Assembly: GCA_002633025.1 (NCBI GenBank)
Contig: NMRB01001242.1
Span: 1 to 64,000 of the forward strand
Source: Notospermus geniculatus
Taxonomy: Eukaryota; Nemertea; Pilidiophora; Heteronemertea; Lineidae
Reading direction: 5' to 3'
Length of the DNA stretch: 64,000 bases
Shown: positions 9,205 to 20,214 of the stretch, one piece after another
Numbering within the stretch: the first letter of the stretch is position 1
How the letters are laid out: every line of letters starts with the position of its first letter
Position numbers and translations under genes: made by a program
The notes under the pieces: generated by a model
What the model saw: the letters and a program-made list of their open reading frames with translations, nothing else
What the model was told of the DNA's origin: nothing
Databases searched by the model: none

Positions 9205-9346
9205 TATAATAGGGAGTTTTCGCAAAGCCCCCGAAACGCCAACGCGAACGTCTATCCTTTTGTTCGGTGCTCTCTTCGTGACATCGAACAATGGGTTTAG
9301 CGTTCGCGTTGGCGTTTCGGGGGCTTTGCGAAAACTCCCTATTATA
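9205..9346. mobile_element. Foldback MITE, GGGAGTTTTCGC family, core type 2
   Basis: TATAATAGGGAGTTTTCGCA at the left is exactly matched by its complement at the right. The arms continue through AAGCCCCCGAAACGCCAACG for about 50 bp around a centre with TTCGGTGCTCTCTTCGTG. The two overlapping open frames here are the two strands of the palindrome and are not genes. A second copy lies at 29052-29183. Confidence 0.9.
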
Positions 9347-10778
9347 AGTTCATCCCGAACTAGCCACTGCAGTTTGGGGTCACGTTTTACACCGTCACGC
9401 AGTTCGCATTTTCCTTTCACGACCTGGGTGACAAAAACATTCAAAGGTACTTCACAGTATCAGAAGAGACGTTGAAAGTGACGTTTAAAGTGACGTTGGT
9501 TTCACTTCAAAAAAACATGCGATTGAAAATCACACTTTTTTACGGAAATTTCAAACTTTTGTCAAAAATACAACTCATGCAAGTTCATGATATGTTTGGT
9601 CTCAAAATGTGTCTTGATACCCTAAATAACTGCCGTGAAAAGCAAAGGTTGATCCGCTGAAGATTTTGGGAAATACGTAAGTTTATTAGCTGTGCATTTA
9701 CTTTTGATTAAGGGTGTACGTCGATGGAACCAGAGGCAGCGCCACCGTATAGCGACAGAATCGGCGAGTATCGATCGTCAAGTCAGAGCGCCCGTTCCAT
9801 CTTGTATACCTCATTATCTCGCTTCCTAGCAACATCAATTATTGCTACCATTGGCCACATAATATGACAGTGCCAGGGTTTCATTCCTTCACGAAGACTG
9901 CAACTGGACGGATTTAGAATTGTTGTGGATTGCATACTCATTGTCGCCTCAGGGGATACAAACGGCCAGTCGTGAAGGACCAATATCGTGGTGTCAATAA
10001 GTTGCGACAACTGCTCTACTTGTTGGGTGAGTACACTTATTTCTCTGAGGATACATGAAACACAAGCATCTGTTGATGTTTTATTGAGCTCTCTCCCTTA
10101 TACTTGCCGCCGAAACCACTGACATTTGCGGTTTGTAGAAAGGTTCCACGAAATAGCGTTGTCACTTTCGCTGTTATCCTTTTCATTGAGGATCCACTTT
10201 TGAGGATGCTGGCCGAGGTGTTGGTAGCCAGGACACTGAGACATTAATCGCTTTCTTGTAATGTATGGTAAGAAAGTTTCCTTGAATCCTTGCTCCAAAA
10301 GATGAGTACGTGTCCAGGCAGTTTGATCTAAGGTGGGCCGGGGATTTGTCCTGCGATTCCAAAATCGTAGATAAGATGGTAATGACTCCATTTATTAAGT
10401 CTAGGGAATGAACAATTCTGTAGTAGTTTTGTCATGGGCCATTGGTTTCTTCAGCTGTCGGAGAACAAACGAGTGAGTGGTACACTTTCCAGGGGACACG
10501 TTTTCCTTCTACACTGTGACAGTTGTATAAAGTTCCATGTCGGTTTCAGGTCGTGTTGCTAGGTTTCATTTGCAAACCACATATGCGTGTTTCCATGCAA
10601 TCTACCTCGGTGTTTGTTCCTCGATAATGATAATCATAACGGTTAGGCGAAGCTCGGCCTTGACGTGCTGACTCACCGATGAAGTGATTGGTTCACGCTG
10701 CTGACAAAAGTAAAACAATGCTTTGTTTCCCTGCTTGGTCATGACGTCTTCAAATGCCGATGATATTGCTTATGCACG
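9347..10778. other. Gene-free stretch
   Basis: Open frames of 60-100 codons on both strands (for example minus strand 10098-10391 and 9783-10010) show no motif I can name. They lack supporting splice or codon-use signals. No repeat boundaries were found. Confidence 0.45.
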
Positions 10779-11068
10779 ATCACACTGAGCTAGTTCTCAG
10801 TACGTTCTTTAAAATGTTGCCGAACGGGCTCAAACTGTGTGCGAACGAAGTAGCGTAGACGTAGTGGCAAGTTTTGTACAGTCTTTTTACGAACTTCGTG
10901 GACCGGCTCGGAGGGGACGAGTGCTCCAGAACTTCGATACATTTTTGGCCTATACGTTTACACGTTCTAGGCCCGTTTTACGATTTATTTTTTTTCGGAC
11001 GGGACAGGGCGTTTTGAGCTCGTTCGGCAATTTTTTCAAAAACGTGCTGAGAACTACTTTGGTGTGAT
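10779..11068. mobile_element. Foldback MITE, ATCACACTGAGCTAG family, copy 1
   Basis: The left end ATCACACTGAGCTAGTTCTC and the right end GAGAACTACTTTGGTGTGAT pair, as do CCGAACGGGCTC and GAGCTCGTTCGG further in. The centre has ACAGTCTTTTTACGAACTTC. It has no ORF with recognised content. A second copy begins 90 bp downstream, in the same orientation. Confidence 0.85.
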
Positions 11069-11157
11069 GGGGGCATTACATATTGCTGAATTGGCGACAT
11101 CCTTCCGCAGTACCCCGTTCTGAAAGTTGACCAGACAAGCGTCGCTGTAATACCCCA

Positions 11158-11404
11158 ATCACACTGAGCTAGTTCTCAGTACGTTCTTGAAAATGTTGCT
11201 GAACGGGTTCAAGCTGTGTGCGAACGGAGTGGAGGTAGTGGCAACTTTTTACAGTCTTTTTACGAACTTCATGGACGGGCTCGGACGGGAAGGGTGCTCC
11301 AGCAGTTCGAGACATTATTTAGCCAAGGGTTACACGTTCTAGCCCGTTCTGTACGGTTTTTTTTAGGACGGGGCAGGACGTTTTGAGAACTACTTCAGTG
11401 TGAC
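11158..11404. mobile_element. Foldback MITE, ATCACACTGAGCTAG family, copy 2 (right arm deleted)
   Basis: It matches copy 1 over most of its length but lacks about 33 bp of the right arm between two GAG trinucleotides, so TTTTGAG joins directly to AACTACTT. The end GTGTGAC differs from copy 1 by one base. Confidence 0.85.
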
Positions 11405-12258
11405 AGGCCCTTAACGGAGAGCCCACTTGTCTATGGCACGCTTCGACATCCTTGAGAGGTTCTTTTCCGCAGCATGTTCGCGTCATGTCGTGTCACAGCT
11501 CATACATTGTATTCACAGGACATACATTGTATTCACGAGAGTCAAGTAGTGTAAGCCGAGAACATTTCGTCTTCCCTGCCTTCTCAGATAGACAGTCGCT
11601 CTCAGATGCGAAAAAGCTGTTTCTGGGCGTTGGTGTTCTGGGCTACACTTCTTCCCTCCCGTTGCAGCTTCGAACGGCGTAATTCGCGAAACATATCGGC
11701 CACTGAGTTCGATATTACAAAGCGGTTGTGTGTCGTTGATCGCTGTCATATTCACACTATAGAGTTCGGTTCCTTGGCAACAGGGTTGTGGATGGCCAGG
11801 CCATTTCATGTTCAATAAACACTGATGTTGTTTTTTTACCAAATAGACCGACAAGCAAGACCCGTGAAATGATAGATTGCACCCATTGGTGCTGATGACA
11901 TATAGTGGGCGATATGTTTCTGGACGCAAGGGCCCAACGCGCCGCGTAGCGGCCAACAGCGAAGCTAGCCAAAGACTTGTCACGGGTCAGTCAATAGAAT
12001 TGGACTTATAGGTGAAATGCGCCTAATGTTCAGATGGAATATATCGGACAATTGGTTTAACGTTTTTAGTGGCTGTGAACGTAGATGAGTACATTATGTA
12101 GCGATATACTGACAGATTTGCTGGGGATTTGCTCTGTGGATGTTATGGAATGCGATTTTTGTAACATTATTCTGATTCGTGACGTCATTTCTATTATCAT
12201 AAAAATATGTTGAGCAGCTGGGATGTATTCATAAACATTTATTCACCAGCCAGCATCA
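11405..12258. other. Gene-free stretch
   Basis: A 156-codon open frame on the minus strand (11513-11983) has no recognised motif and mixed composition. It is treated as chance. A short tandem copy of CATACATTGTATTCACAGGA starts near 11503. GATGTATTCATAAACA at about 12223 resembles a MITE end. Confidence 0.4.
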
Positions 12259-12337
12259 TGGCCGGTTGGCGCATGGGTAGAGCGTCCGGCTATGAATCCG
12301 GGGCGCCGGGTTCGAGCCTTGCAATAGGCGATTTTTT
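12259..12337 (+). repeat. tRNA-like sequence (tRNA-derived SINE head or pseudogene)
   Basis: A box A-like GGCGCATGGGTAGAGCG, an anticodon-arm-like CCGGCTATGAATCCGG and a box B-like GGGTTCGAGCC are in order and correctly spaced, ending in a T run (ATTTTTT). The acceptor strands do not pair and the T stem is imperfect. It is therefore not a working tRNA. Confidence 0.6.
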
Positions 12338-12488
12338 CACGCGTCCGTTTATCTGTTTATTTTTTGGCTGAATCTGTTTCTCTGTTTTTTTTGCTGAACA
12401 CTTTTAGTCGCAGGACGAATATCTCCCCAGCCCTTCCATTTCCCTACAAATCTGCATTTGCTAATAAATACTTATAACCACAGATCCT

Positions 12489-12553
12489 GTCAGCTGCCCC
12501 TGCATTCAGAGAGACTTTTCACTAAAGTCTCTCTGAATGCAGGGGCAGCTGAC
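12489..12553. repeat. Perfect 30-bp hairpin
   Basis: GTCAGCTGCCCCTGCATTCA and GAGAGACTTT form the left arm, and the exact complement follows after a 5-nt loop, TCACT. There are no mismatches in 30 bp. It is shorter and more perfect than typical MITE arms here. It may be a recent snap-back duplication or a hairpin-RNA source; transcription is unknown. Confidence 0.9.
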
Positions 12554-12902
12554 GACCATCGACATTCCCCTCCCAGCCACCAAAAATATCAACATCCCAA
12601 CTATAAACGTTCAAGACTACAGTACTGGATAAGACAGGAAATGATTATACGATTTTGCGAACCTTTAGTTTGCCTCTGTTCTCGATGAGCAACGTTGTTG
12701 CGTTCTCACGTTGGCGATCAATTAACAGGTGGTTACCGCCCGTATTGTTCACATCAGTATCTTCGTACGATCGATTTTCGCCCCGAAATGCAATTGATCG
12801 ACGATCCATTATGTAACCTAGTTATTTTGTCGGCCACACTGTGCTCTGTATATCGAACGTAATGCATCATTAAATGATTTGCACGGCTGTAAATTGCTCG
12901 CG

Positions 12903-13061
12903 AATAGGGAGGTTTCGAAATCAAACGATAAACGTAAACGTTAACGACAACGTTATTTTTGTACCGAAAATGCAATATAAAATCTGGTTAATGTGTAGAG
13001 TACGAAAAATAACGTGGTCGTAAGGTTTACATTTATCGTTTGATTTCGAAACCTCCCTATT
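12903..13061. mobile_element. Foldback MITE, GGGAGGTTTCG family, core type 3
   Basis: AATAGGGAGGTTTCGAAATC and its complement at 13042-13061 form the ends. The arms continue through AAACGATAAACGTAAACG. The centre holds ACGTTATTTTTGTAC and AATGCAATATAAAATC. An inverted relative lies at 62521-62681. The right end abuts the next MITE at a TTA. Confidence 0.87.
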
Positions 13062-13276
13062 AAGGCCGTTTAGACGACAAGCCAAAAAAACACATTCAGA
13101 TTCGATCCGATTCCATCCGCACAAAGGATTCCCGCCAAAATTCCTGCAACTTGGTGCGAACTTCTGCAACTTATCGCACTGGATGTTGCAATGTGTAAAC
13201 GTCACAGGTAGACTGCAACAAGTTGCAGGTTGCAGCAACTTGCAACTTGGTGCAACCTAGTGTAAACCGCCCTTTA
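13060..13276. mobile_element. MITE with GGCCGTTTAGACGAC end and reiterated TTGCAAC motifs
   Basis: It starts TTAAGGCCGTTTAGACGACA and ends GTGTAAACCGCCCTTTAA; the ends pair imperfectly. The inside contains many GTTGCA/TGCAAC units. The left terminus is shared with the partial element ending near 47690 (TGTCGTCTAAACGGCC). It shares its left TTA with the preceding GGGAGG element, another example of stacked insertions. Confidence 0.7.
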
Positions 13277-14734
13277 ATTCAGGACCCGTTTATTGACCAA
13301 ATCCAATGCAGTCTCCTGCAGGCCGATTAAGACATCAGTCAGTAGCAGTCCCTGGACAGCGAATGTCTCTGCCAGGTTGGCGACCTCGTAGGCCTACTGG
13401 GGTTTGGCCAGCTGGTACGCATCTCTTGCAAGGATGGGAAGCCGCACACTGTGACAACTGACGCTCTTGGTAAGACACCTTGCAGATGTCTTTCCACCAA
13501 GAGATTTTTCATTCAGCTGGTGGTGCAGCGCTGTGTACAATTTTGTTATTTTTGTTGTGTTTGTTGACGGGCAGGACGAGTGTACGGTGCACCGCCGTGA
13601 CATTGCTCGTGACATTACCATGTCCCTCAAATCCGAAAAAGTGCCCTCAACCACACGATATTCGTGTACGACTAGGTTACAGCTTGATCTAATGACAAAC
13701 TATGGCGTGTGCACGATGGCTTGGCACATACGTGTACATGTACAGGATATCATCAGTGTACCCAACATAGTCCAACTGCATCGGGCACAATCAGAAAAAC
13801 AGATATATTATTGATAGTCTACATGGCACCACATTCAGGGCAGCAAACTATCACGTTGCTAAGGTGTCCAATGCTAGATAAGGCACTTCCATTTTCCTTG
13901 TACAAGAACGGACGATGAATCTACGTTACTGGCTTTTTAGAGTACGATGGGCCGATGGAGATGACGGCATGGATGGAAATCCGTGGCGGTAATTCAGCCC
14001 TCGTAAAGAAGATAATAAATTGTGATTATAAAGTGTAACACAACGCAGAGCAACGAACGTAAAAGCAACCAAAATAAAGGCGAGCTTGAGTGCAGATACA
14101 TTTTCCCAGTCCAAGAGCGGCGTTCCGAATTAAAACCTTCAGCATAGGCCAACGAGGCAACTTTTTTTGCTCTTGCTAGCAATTTGGTCAAGAAACAAGC
14201 AAGAATATTAGGGCATATTGCCCCTTGTGCAGTGCCCCTTAAGCAACGGCGCCTTGCTAATACCTCAGTCACATTTCCACCGATTCTGCCAAGGATGTGT
14301 TTCCGATGCCCGAATGGGCTAAAAAAAGTGGAAAATGACGGGTTGCCGGCCGATGGTCCGAGGACATCTACGGCTGTCCTGAGCTCGGTAGCGCGCCGCT
14401 TAGGTGATCGGAAGAAAATAACTCGGAGTTATTTTCTTGCGGCGAGTAGCGGCTGAAAGCCAGCTCGCCAGGGGATCCTTCACAATCCTTGAAACGCCCG
14501 TCGGGCTCCCACCAGCGACCCGTCAGTCCCCCACCAGGCACCGAGTAGATATAAGGAGACAACTTTCGGCCGTCCCCCGGGGGCTCAGATACATGATTGT
14601 ATCCTCCGGATACTGGTCGAAGTCCGACAGGTATCCCGCCGGCCACCCACGGGTGCGCCACCGAGTCCACTCGGATGTCCGGCCGATCTACAAAATCACC
14701 CGATTTTGCCGGGCGGACAGCGGGTCGATACCCA
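13277..14734. other. Gene-free stretch, GC-rich in its second half
   Basis: Open frames on both strands between 13394 and 13814 have no recognised motifs. From about 14340 to 14730 the DNA is unusually GC-rich, with small palindromes (GAAAATAACTCGGAGTTATT near 14413; AAAATCACCCGATTTT near 14691). This may be an old repeat whose ends are not visible. Confidence 0.4.
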
Positions 14735-15304
14735 TGTTCACACTATCACGAATCACGCCACGATTGAAATCGCGATCTTAATCGTGGAGTAATCGTGATG
14801 ATCCTATCAGATCCTGAGGTCAGTTCGTGGCAATCGTATTGATCGTAAGAAAAATTTTGGACGTTTCAGAAATTTTGCTGTATTCCTGATTGAAATCGTG
14901 GTCTTAATCGTGGAGTAATCGTGGTGATCCTACATGTCCTATCAGATCTTGAGGTCAGTCTTGGCAATCGTATTGATCGTAGAAAAGTTTTGAACGGTTC
15001 AAAAATTTTCTACGATCAACACGATTGTCACGATTGCCGTCAGGATTGCCATCAAGATGTGATAAGATCTGATAGGATCACCACGATCACTCCACGATTA
15101 AGACCAAGATTTCAATCGTGGCGCCATTCGTGCCACCTGAAATTGACCAATCGCGACCATATCGCATCCAAGCGCATCAGAACGTATCGACTCGCATCAC
15201 CTCGTATCCAAACGTGAAACTTCAGAGAATTAAACAACCATTCCACGATCAGCTACGAATGGCCAATCGTGACGTTCGTAACGGACCGCGCTCTAGTGTG
15301 AACA
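14735..15304. mobile_element. Foldback element, TGTTCACACTA ends, CACGATT-rich
   Basis: The left end TGTTCACACTA and the right end TAGTGTGAACA are exact complements. Between them, CACGATT/AATCGTG recurs more than a dozen times. Large blocks (GATTGAAATCG..., CTTAATCGTGGAGTAATCGT, GATCCTATCAGATC, TTGGCAATCGTATTGATCGT) occur twice directly and once inverted. It is about 570 bp without a recognised ORF. Confidence 0.85.
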
Positions 15305-15424
15305 TAGCATACTGGCCGTTTCCATACGGCGCAAGCCCAGGTCTCATTTTCTCCTACATGTAACCTCTCGAGTCCACGAAACAAGGGAACATGCCACAAG
15401 GGACCAGCCTATGGATACTCGGCG

Positions 15425-15632
15425 TAAGGGTTATGAAAAGTGACTCGATATCTCCAATTTTTGACGCAAAAAATCTGACTACATTGTAACTGCACACTGA
15501 ATTGAGGAAATAAGGCTCGGGGCACCTTCTTATGACGGTTCCCGAGGGCCTTATTTTCCCAATTTTTTGTGCAGTTAGTCAGATTTTTCGCGTCAAAAAT
15601 TCGAGATTCCGAGTCACTTTACATAACCCTTA
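15425..15632. mobile_element. Foldback MITE, TAAGGGTTATG family, complete
   Basis: TAAGGGTTATGAAAAGTGAC pairs with its near-complement GTCACTTTACATAACCCTTA at the right. The arms also pair through GCAAAAAATCTGACTA and AGTTAGTCAGATTTTTCGC. The centre has GGGCACCTTCTTATGACGG. A single arm is present at 17006. Confidence 0.88.
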
Positions 15633-17005
15633 AAGGCAATAGATTGTGTATTGGCACTTCATAGGTAGATGAAATTCATTCCAACCAATTTCTTGTGGTC
15701 AGATTGGTTATCAAAATGGGTAATCTCCTATCGGTATCGTAGTAAACTTCACGGAATTCTGTCGCCTGCACTTATAACTCTGCACTAAATTTTATCAGCA
15801 ATTTTATCAACTTTAGGGACATACATGTATATACAATGGCATTTTTTGGCCATTTTTATGAGCCTAGGCTGTCAGGAATAGGGAACAACTCTAGTGGAAA
15901 CGGGGCTTTCAGCTAGACACCTTTACCGAAGGCAGGCCTTTATCTCAGATCGATCTTTCTACAATAATCTCACTGGCATTACTGGGTTGTTTAATCATTA
16001 ATGAACAGATCAATCACACTGTCAGTTCTATCGCATTAAAGGCACTATACGGGAGCATCGATACCACATACAGACGATCCATTCGACCCCTCTTGAACTA
16101 CTTACGGTTCGATGATGCTTTGAACCTAGTGATTTGACATCATTACAGCTCAATATTGTGATATTGAGTATACAGGTGGAACGGAACCCAGTGAAAAACC
16201 CTCATAGTTATCAGATACGGAATCTCGGATGACATGACCTTATTGCGGTAATACAGGGCTGATTTCTTTCCATCGATCGGTCCACCTCCTATTTCAGGAA
16301 TAATAATGATTAAAAATACGATGCCTTCGGTGGCCTCGGGCGATATGACATTGTTACCGTATGTAAGAACGCCACCCTTCCTGATGCGTCAGGCAAATTG
16401 ACATATGTGAGAGGTGACATGCGCTGATGTTCGAACTTTGCCCTTACGTCATGATCACCGTGCAATCATGCAAAAGGGATGTCATCAAATGGTAAATGCC
16501 CCCAAACTTCAGACTTCACAGCAGTCTTTTCAATACCCTCATAAATTCTCCCATTTTTGAAGCGGATAACAGCTCGGGCTGTGAGGGAGACTGCAAAATG
16601 TTGCTGCCGTGTTCAGAGCACGAAGCAAGGGATTTTTAAAAAAAATGAGATTTAGTTTCCCAACTGCTCAAGGGAATAACAATTAGCTTTCACGCTTGGT
16701 TGCTCCTCATTTGCCTGGGAAGATAACGTTATCGGCACTGCAAGAGTTCGCCTCGAAGTAGAGGAAACAGAAAAAGGAGAAGAACACTGAAAAGCGCCCG
16801 AATTCGAAGAAGCTGTATGTTGATGTGTGAGTCTAGCCGAGCCATCCTGAGAATATCAGATGTTCTTGGCGCTCGCTTCCTTGCCTTGCCGCGCGCAATG
16901 TATGGTGGCTAAGGCTCCTATTGTTACATAGAAGTACATGTATACGGTATACGAAATCGCGGGTTAACAAAGGCTTCAAATGGATTCACGACCGTGAAGC
17001 CATTG
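15633..17005. other. Gene-free stretch with two MITE fragments
   Basis: No gene recognised. ACTCTAGTGGAAACGGGGC at about 15889 resembles a right end of the GGCCCGTTTCC MITEs. CATCCTGAGAATATCAGATG at about 16844 matches the left arm of the small foldback at 58544. Otherwise the sequence is unique at this scale. Confidence 0.45.
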
Positions 17006-17094
17006 TTAAGGGTTATGAAAAGTGACTCGAAATCTCGAATTTTTCACGCAAAAAATCTGACTAACTGCACACTGAATTGAGAAAATAAGGCAAA
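17006..17094. mobile_element. Solo arm of the TAAGGGTTATG MITE family
   Basis: It repeats the left arm of the element at 15425 (TTAAGGGTTATGAAAAGTGA, GCAAAAAATCTGACTA, CTGCACACTGAATTGAG) and stops at AAATAAGGC, with no right arm. It is a half element created by deletion or incomplete transposition. Confidence 0.8.
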
Positions 17095-17919
17095 TGAAAT
17101 TCGCTTTACATTCCACGTGGCCTAACGTGACCACGTGACCTAATCACCACGTCACTAAAAATCAAAAGAAATCTTTGTCGACATAAGCACTCAAAAGACG
17201 GCGATAAACTAGTTCCAGGTAGTTGCGACCGATCGGTATTTTTCTTGTCGGTGGCGACATAAGTTATCAGTTGCAACTTGTTGACGCTGTTTCTATCACA
17301 GCGTAGGGCGACATAAGCGAGGCTTAAGGGAGCGATCAGCATTAAAACCCAAAGGTTGTTGTAGGTTGCTTGCTGTCCTTTTTAGTAGTACATTTTTGTA
17401 ATGGCGAAAAGTTTGGTAATTCTGCTTTCGGAAATTGCTTCCGGGAATGACCACCGTGTTGAAGTGTTGATTGTCCGCCGTTGCCGGGCAGCCGATGTCA
17501 GGATCACAGAGCATTGGCAACTCAATCTCGTCATGGAGAATCCAATGCACGGGAATATGTGCATTGTGTGGTGTAAAATTAATTAGTTACCCTGATGGAT
17601 CGAATGCTGAGATGATATGACAACCAATGTTTGATCTTTCCACTATCCATTGAGGTGGTGTTTGTTTAATTTTTTTTGTTGGATGCTATCCTTTGCTGCC
17701 AACGTTCAAATGCAAAACAGAGGTGGGAAGGTGCACAGCCAGCCAAGTTATCCAAAATCTCCAGCAGACGAAGTTTTTGTGTGTCGCTCCATTCAAGTCC
17801 CGGTTTCTGAATTGCGACGGTAGGCACCGACGGACTTTTACTGGATCTCTTTGCGTCTGATCTACGACCGCGCGGGACGAGAATCAGTCGCCGATATTGT
17901 GTGACATGACTGTTGTTGC

Positions 17920-18150
17920 GTCTCACCTGCGACGATCGGCATCGGCCACCGATCAAAAAGACCGCGAATCGCAAGAGCTGAACATGTTCGACGGGCGTAA
18001 TCCATTCGCAGTCGGCCTGACTCCAGTTTCGATTCCCTGCGCGCAATAGAGAGGATGCGCATCTTTCCGACTCCGACTTCAACTACGAGAATGAATTGCA
18101 GTCCGCTATGGACATCCTTGATAAAAACGATTTGATAGAAGTGTTCAGTT
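17920..18150 (-). repeat. Dispersed repeat shared with 45111-45250, plus arm of an inverted repeat
   Basis: On the minus strand, GACTGCGAATGGATTACGCC, CGTCGAACATG and CTCTTGCGATTCG resemble the plus strand at about 45120-45250. The two translate to similar peptides (ADCEWITPV against VDCDWITPV), but stops and shared non-coding flanks argue for a repeat rather than a gene. Bases 18040-18150 are complementary to 18335-18440. Confidence 0.6.
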
Positions 18151-18334
18151 CGTCAAACACCACAAATTGAAGGCAGAAAAATTTACCTTATAAACCGGAA
18201 ATGCGGATAAATAATGAATATTGAAGTCGTAATCCTAGTCGTTGACTTGAAACACGACTATAATATTTGCGATTTACGTGCACTTCCGATTACGAGTCGA
18301 AATTATTCTGCCACAAAGTTATGGCATTTTACGA

Positions 18335-18440
18335 TTTGCAAACGTCTATCAAATCGTTTTTATCAAGGATGTCTACAGCGGACTGCAATTCATTCTGGTA
18401 CCGGTTGTTGAAGTCGGAGTCGGAAAGCTGCGCATCCTCT
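18335..18440. repeat. Inverted copy of 18040-18150
   Basis: AAATCGTTTTTATCAAGGAT, GTCTACAGCGGACTGCAATT and CGGAGTCGGAAAGCTGCGCA are the reverse complement, with a few changes, of the arm ending near 18150. The loop between them is about 185 bp with no feature. This is an old foldback. Confidence 0.8.
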
Positions 18441-18485
18441 CTAATACCGCCAGTTCCACGATGAGTGCACATATTTCCACTTTTT

Positions 18486-19805
18486 AGCTCACCTCTGTGA
18501 GGTGAGCTTATCTCATGGTGTGTCGTCCGTCGTCGTTAACAGGGGTGGCACGTTTCTAATCCGCTTGGGTTACAAACTTGAAATTTGGTGTACAGGTACC
18601 CTATGGTAAAAACTATCTCTGGACCGAAACTTAACGCTGCTGCTTGTACACTCTGGCCTGTAGGGGGCGCTTTGTGAAAACCTTCTTTCGGCCGTGTCTC
18701 CTGAACGCTGTTAGCTAGAACCACGAAACTTTTGTGGTGGGTTCCTCTGATGAGACTACATCACATAAATCCCGGGTTTTTGATTTGAATTACTTTTCAA
18801 GGTCGCAGAGGTCAAAGTTCAAAATTGACTGTTTGGTGGCACATTTCATGGCTATTTGACATAGAGTGTTGTGATTTGGTGTGAAGATATATCTAGGCAC
18901 CCTGCACAAATGCACCAAATTTCAACCCAATCGGACTTCAAATATGGCCGCCAGGAAGCCATCTTGAAAAATGGACTTTGACCCACATTTTATAACTAGG
19001 AGTAGGTAGGATGTTTTAACCATGTCAAAATATGTATCTAGGTACCATATAAATATATGGTAAATTTCAGTCAGATTCGACGTGAAATATTGCCGCCAGG
19101 TAAGCTATCTTGAAAAATGGACTTCGACCCACACCTCATAAATAGTGGTAGCTAGGATGCTTTAACCGTGCCTAACTATGTGTCTCGGTACCATCTACGT
19201 ACTTAAATGCCAAATTTCGGTTCGATTGGACTTCAACATGGCTGCCAGGCGGCCATCTTGAAAAATTGACTTTGGCCATATCTCATCGGTAGTAGATGTT
19301 ACGATGTTTCAATGTTGTCTAAATACATGTATCTATGCAAGTATCCTGTACATTCCTGCTTAAATTTCAGTCCCAACGAACGTCACGTGTGGCCACCACT
19401 ACCAGGTGACCATCTTGAAAAATAGAATTTTTGACATCTGTGACCTAGACAGGAAAGCAGTTTGTTCACAAATACCACTTGTATTCATTCTATTCGGAAA
19501 TTGTACTCCTTCTGGGTGCCATCACCTGAGTTATGTCATTGACTGATAATACTGATTAGATCATAAAATACATCGAAAAGTCGTCTCCGAATATTTCGCA
19601 GATTTTCGACCCCAATCGGGGTCTTCCTTAGGCGCTATATAGAAGAGATCCCAGAGGTGAATGAGAGATCATAAAAATACTTCTTGGTGTGTTCAGCTTT
19701 ATCTTACATGTATCGTCTGTACTGATCCTTCAACATTAATGTGAATTCACCATGAGAGTCACAGTTTCACACTTAACCACGGAGACTTATCACAGAGGTG
19801 AGCAC
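18486..19805 (+). mobile_element. AGCTCACCT element, copy 1
   Basis: It opens with AGCTCACCTCTGTGAGGTGA, itself a hairpin, and closes with CACAGAGGTGAGCACAATGG; GCTCACCTCTGTG is inverted at the two ends. After the head come TCGTCCGTCGTCGTTAACAG and GGTTTTTGATTTGAATTAC, as in the second copy at 31560. The body holds four copies of a unit of about 146-157 bp, each with GCCGCCAGG...CATCTTGAAAAAT; the ATCTTG marks are at 18961, 19107, 19255 and 19412. No transposase is present. I recall similar sequences from several marine invertebrates but cannot name the superfamily. Confidence 0.75.
19567..19645 (-). repeat. GACCCC-hairpin dispersed repeat, copy 1
   Basis: Read on the minus strand it gives CTAAGGAAGACCCCGATTGG, then GGTCGAAAATCTGCG and CGGAGACGACTTTTCG. 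The same order occurs at 25755-25800 (minus) and 47278-47350 (plus). The stem GACCCC/GGGGTC followed by CGAAA recalls the core of hammerhead-like motifs in Penelope-type retroelements, but the CTGATGA box is degenerate. The assignment is tentative. It interrupts the end of the AGCTCACCT element. Confidence 0.55.
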
Positions 19806-20214
19806 AATGGCCCTGGCCATTTCATGCGACCTTACTGTGATTTCTTCACTTGATGCCGTCTGTTCCATCGTGGCGAAGGCAATCGTTGGTGCGATAGACT
19901 TCTCATAAATCTTTCCCCGATGGTAGCCTACTCTCGGACGTACAAAATGAAGCCTTCAACTACGATTTGCATGCAAAATTGGAGAAAAATCGCACAAGGC
20001 TCTTCGAGATTTATTGCCAGCAACCCTGATGACTGGCCTTCATGAATAAAACATGCCATTCATCTGACAGCGCCACTGGTATGCGATTTCTAAGGATCAG
20101 CGTTCTCATGATTGCTTCTGAATCCAACGAGAAAATCAGCACACTCCACAGGGAATTATTATGGTAGTAGTCTAAATGTGGTCATGATGGAACGCGATAA
20201 ACAAGGCATCCAAT
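19806..20214. other. Gene-free stretch before the tandem duplication
   Basis: No ORF, RNA gene or repeat boundary was seen here. Confidence 0.4.

Noticed and set aside
9136-9475. Two opposing frames with identical peptide segments
   Set aside because: They are the two strands of a palindromic MITE.
11513-11983. 156-residue minus-strand open frame, considered as a Harbinger-type protein
   Set aside because: The start (SLLAATRRVGPLRPETYRP) is faintly reminiscent, but nothing downstream fits and no catalytic motif is present.
14368-14781. GC-rich open frames, considered as a conserved exon
   Set aside because: Both strands are open only because of composition. No splice sites or motifs.
17666-18082. 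138-residue minus-strand open frame with DCEWITPV, similar to a plus-strand peptide at 45120
   Set aside because: Similarity reflects a dispersed repeat; the flanking non-coding sequence is similar too, and the frames are otherwise unrelated.
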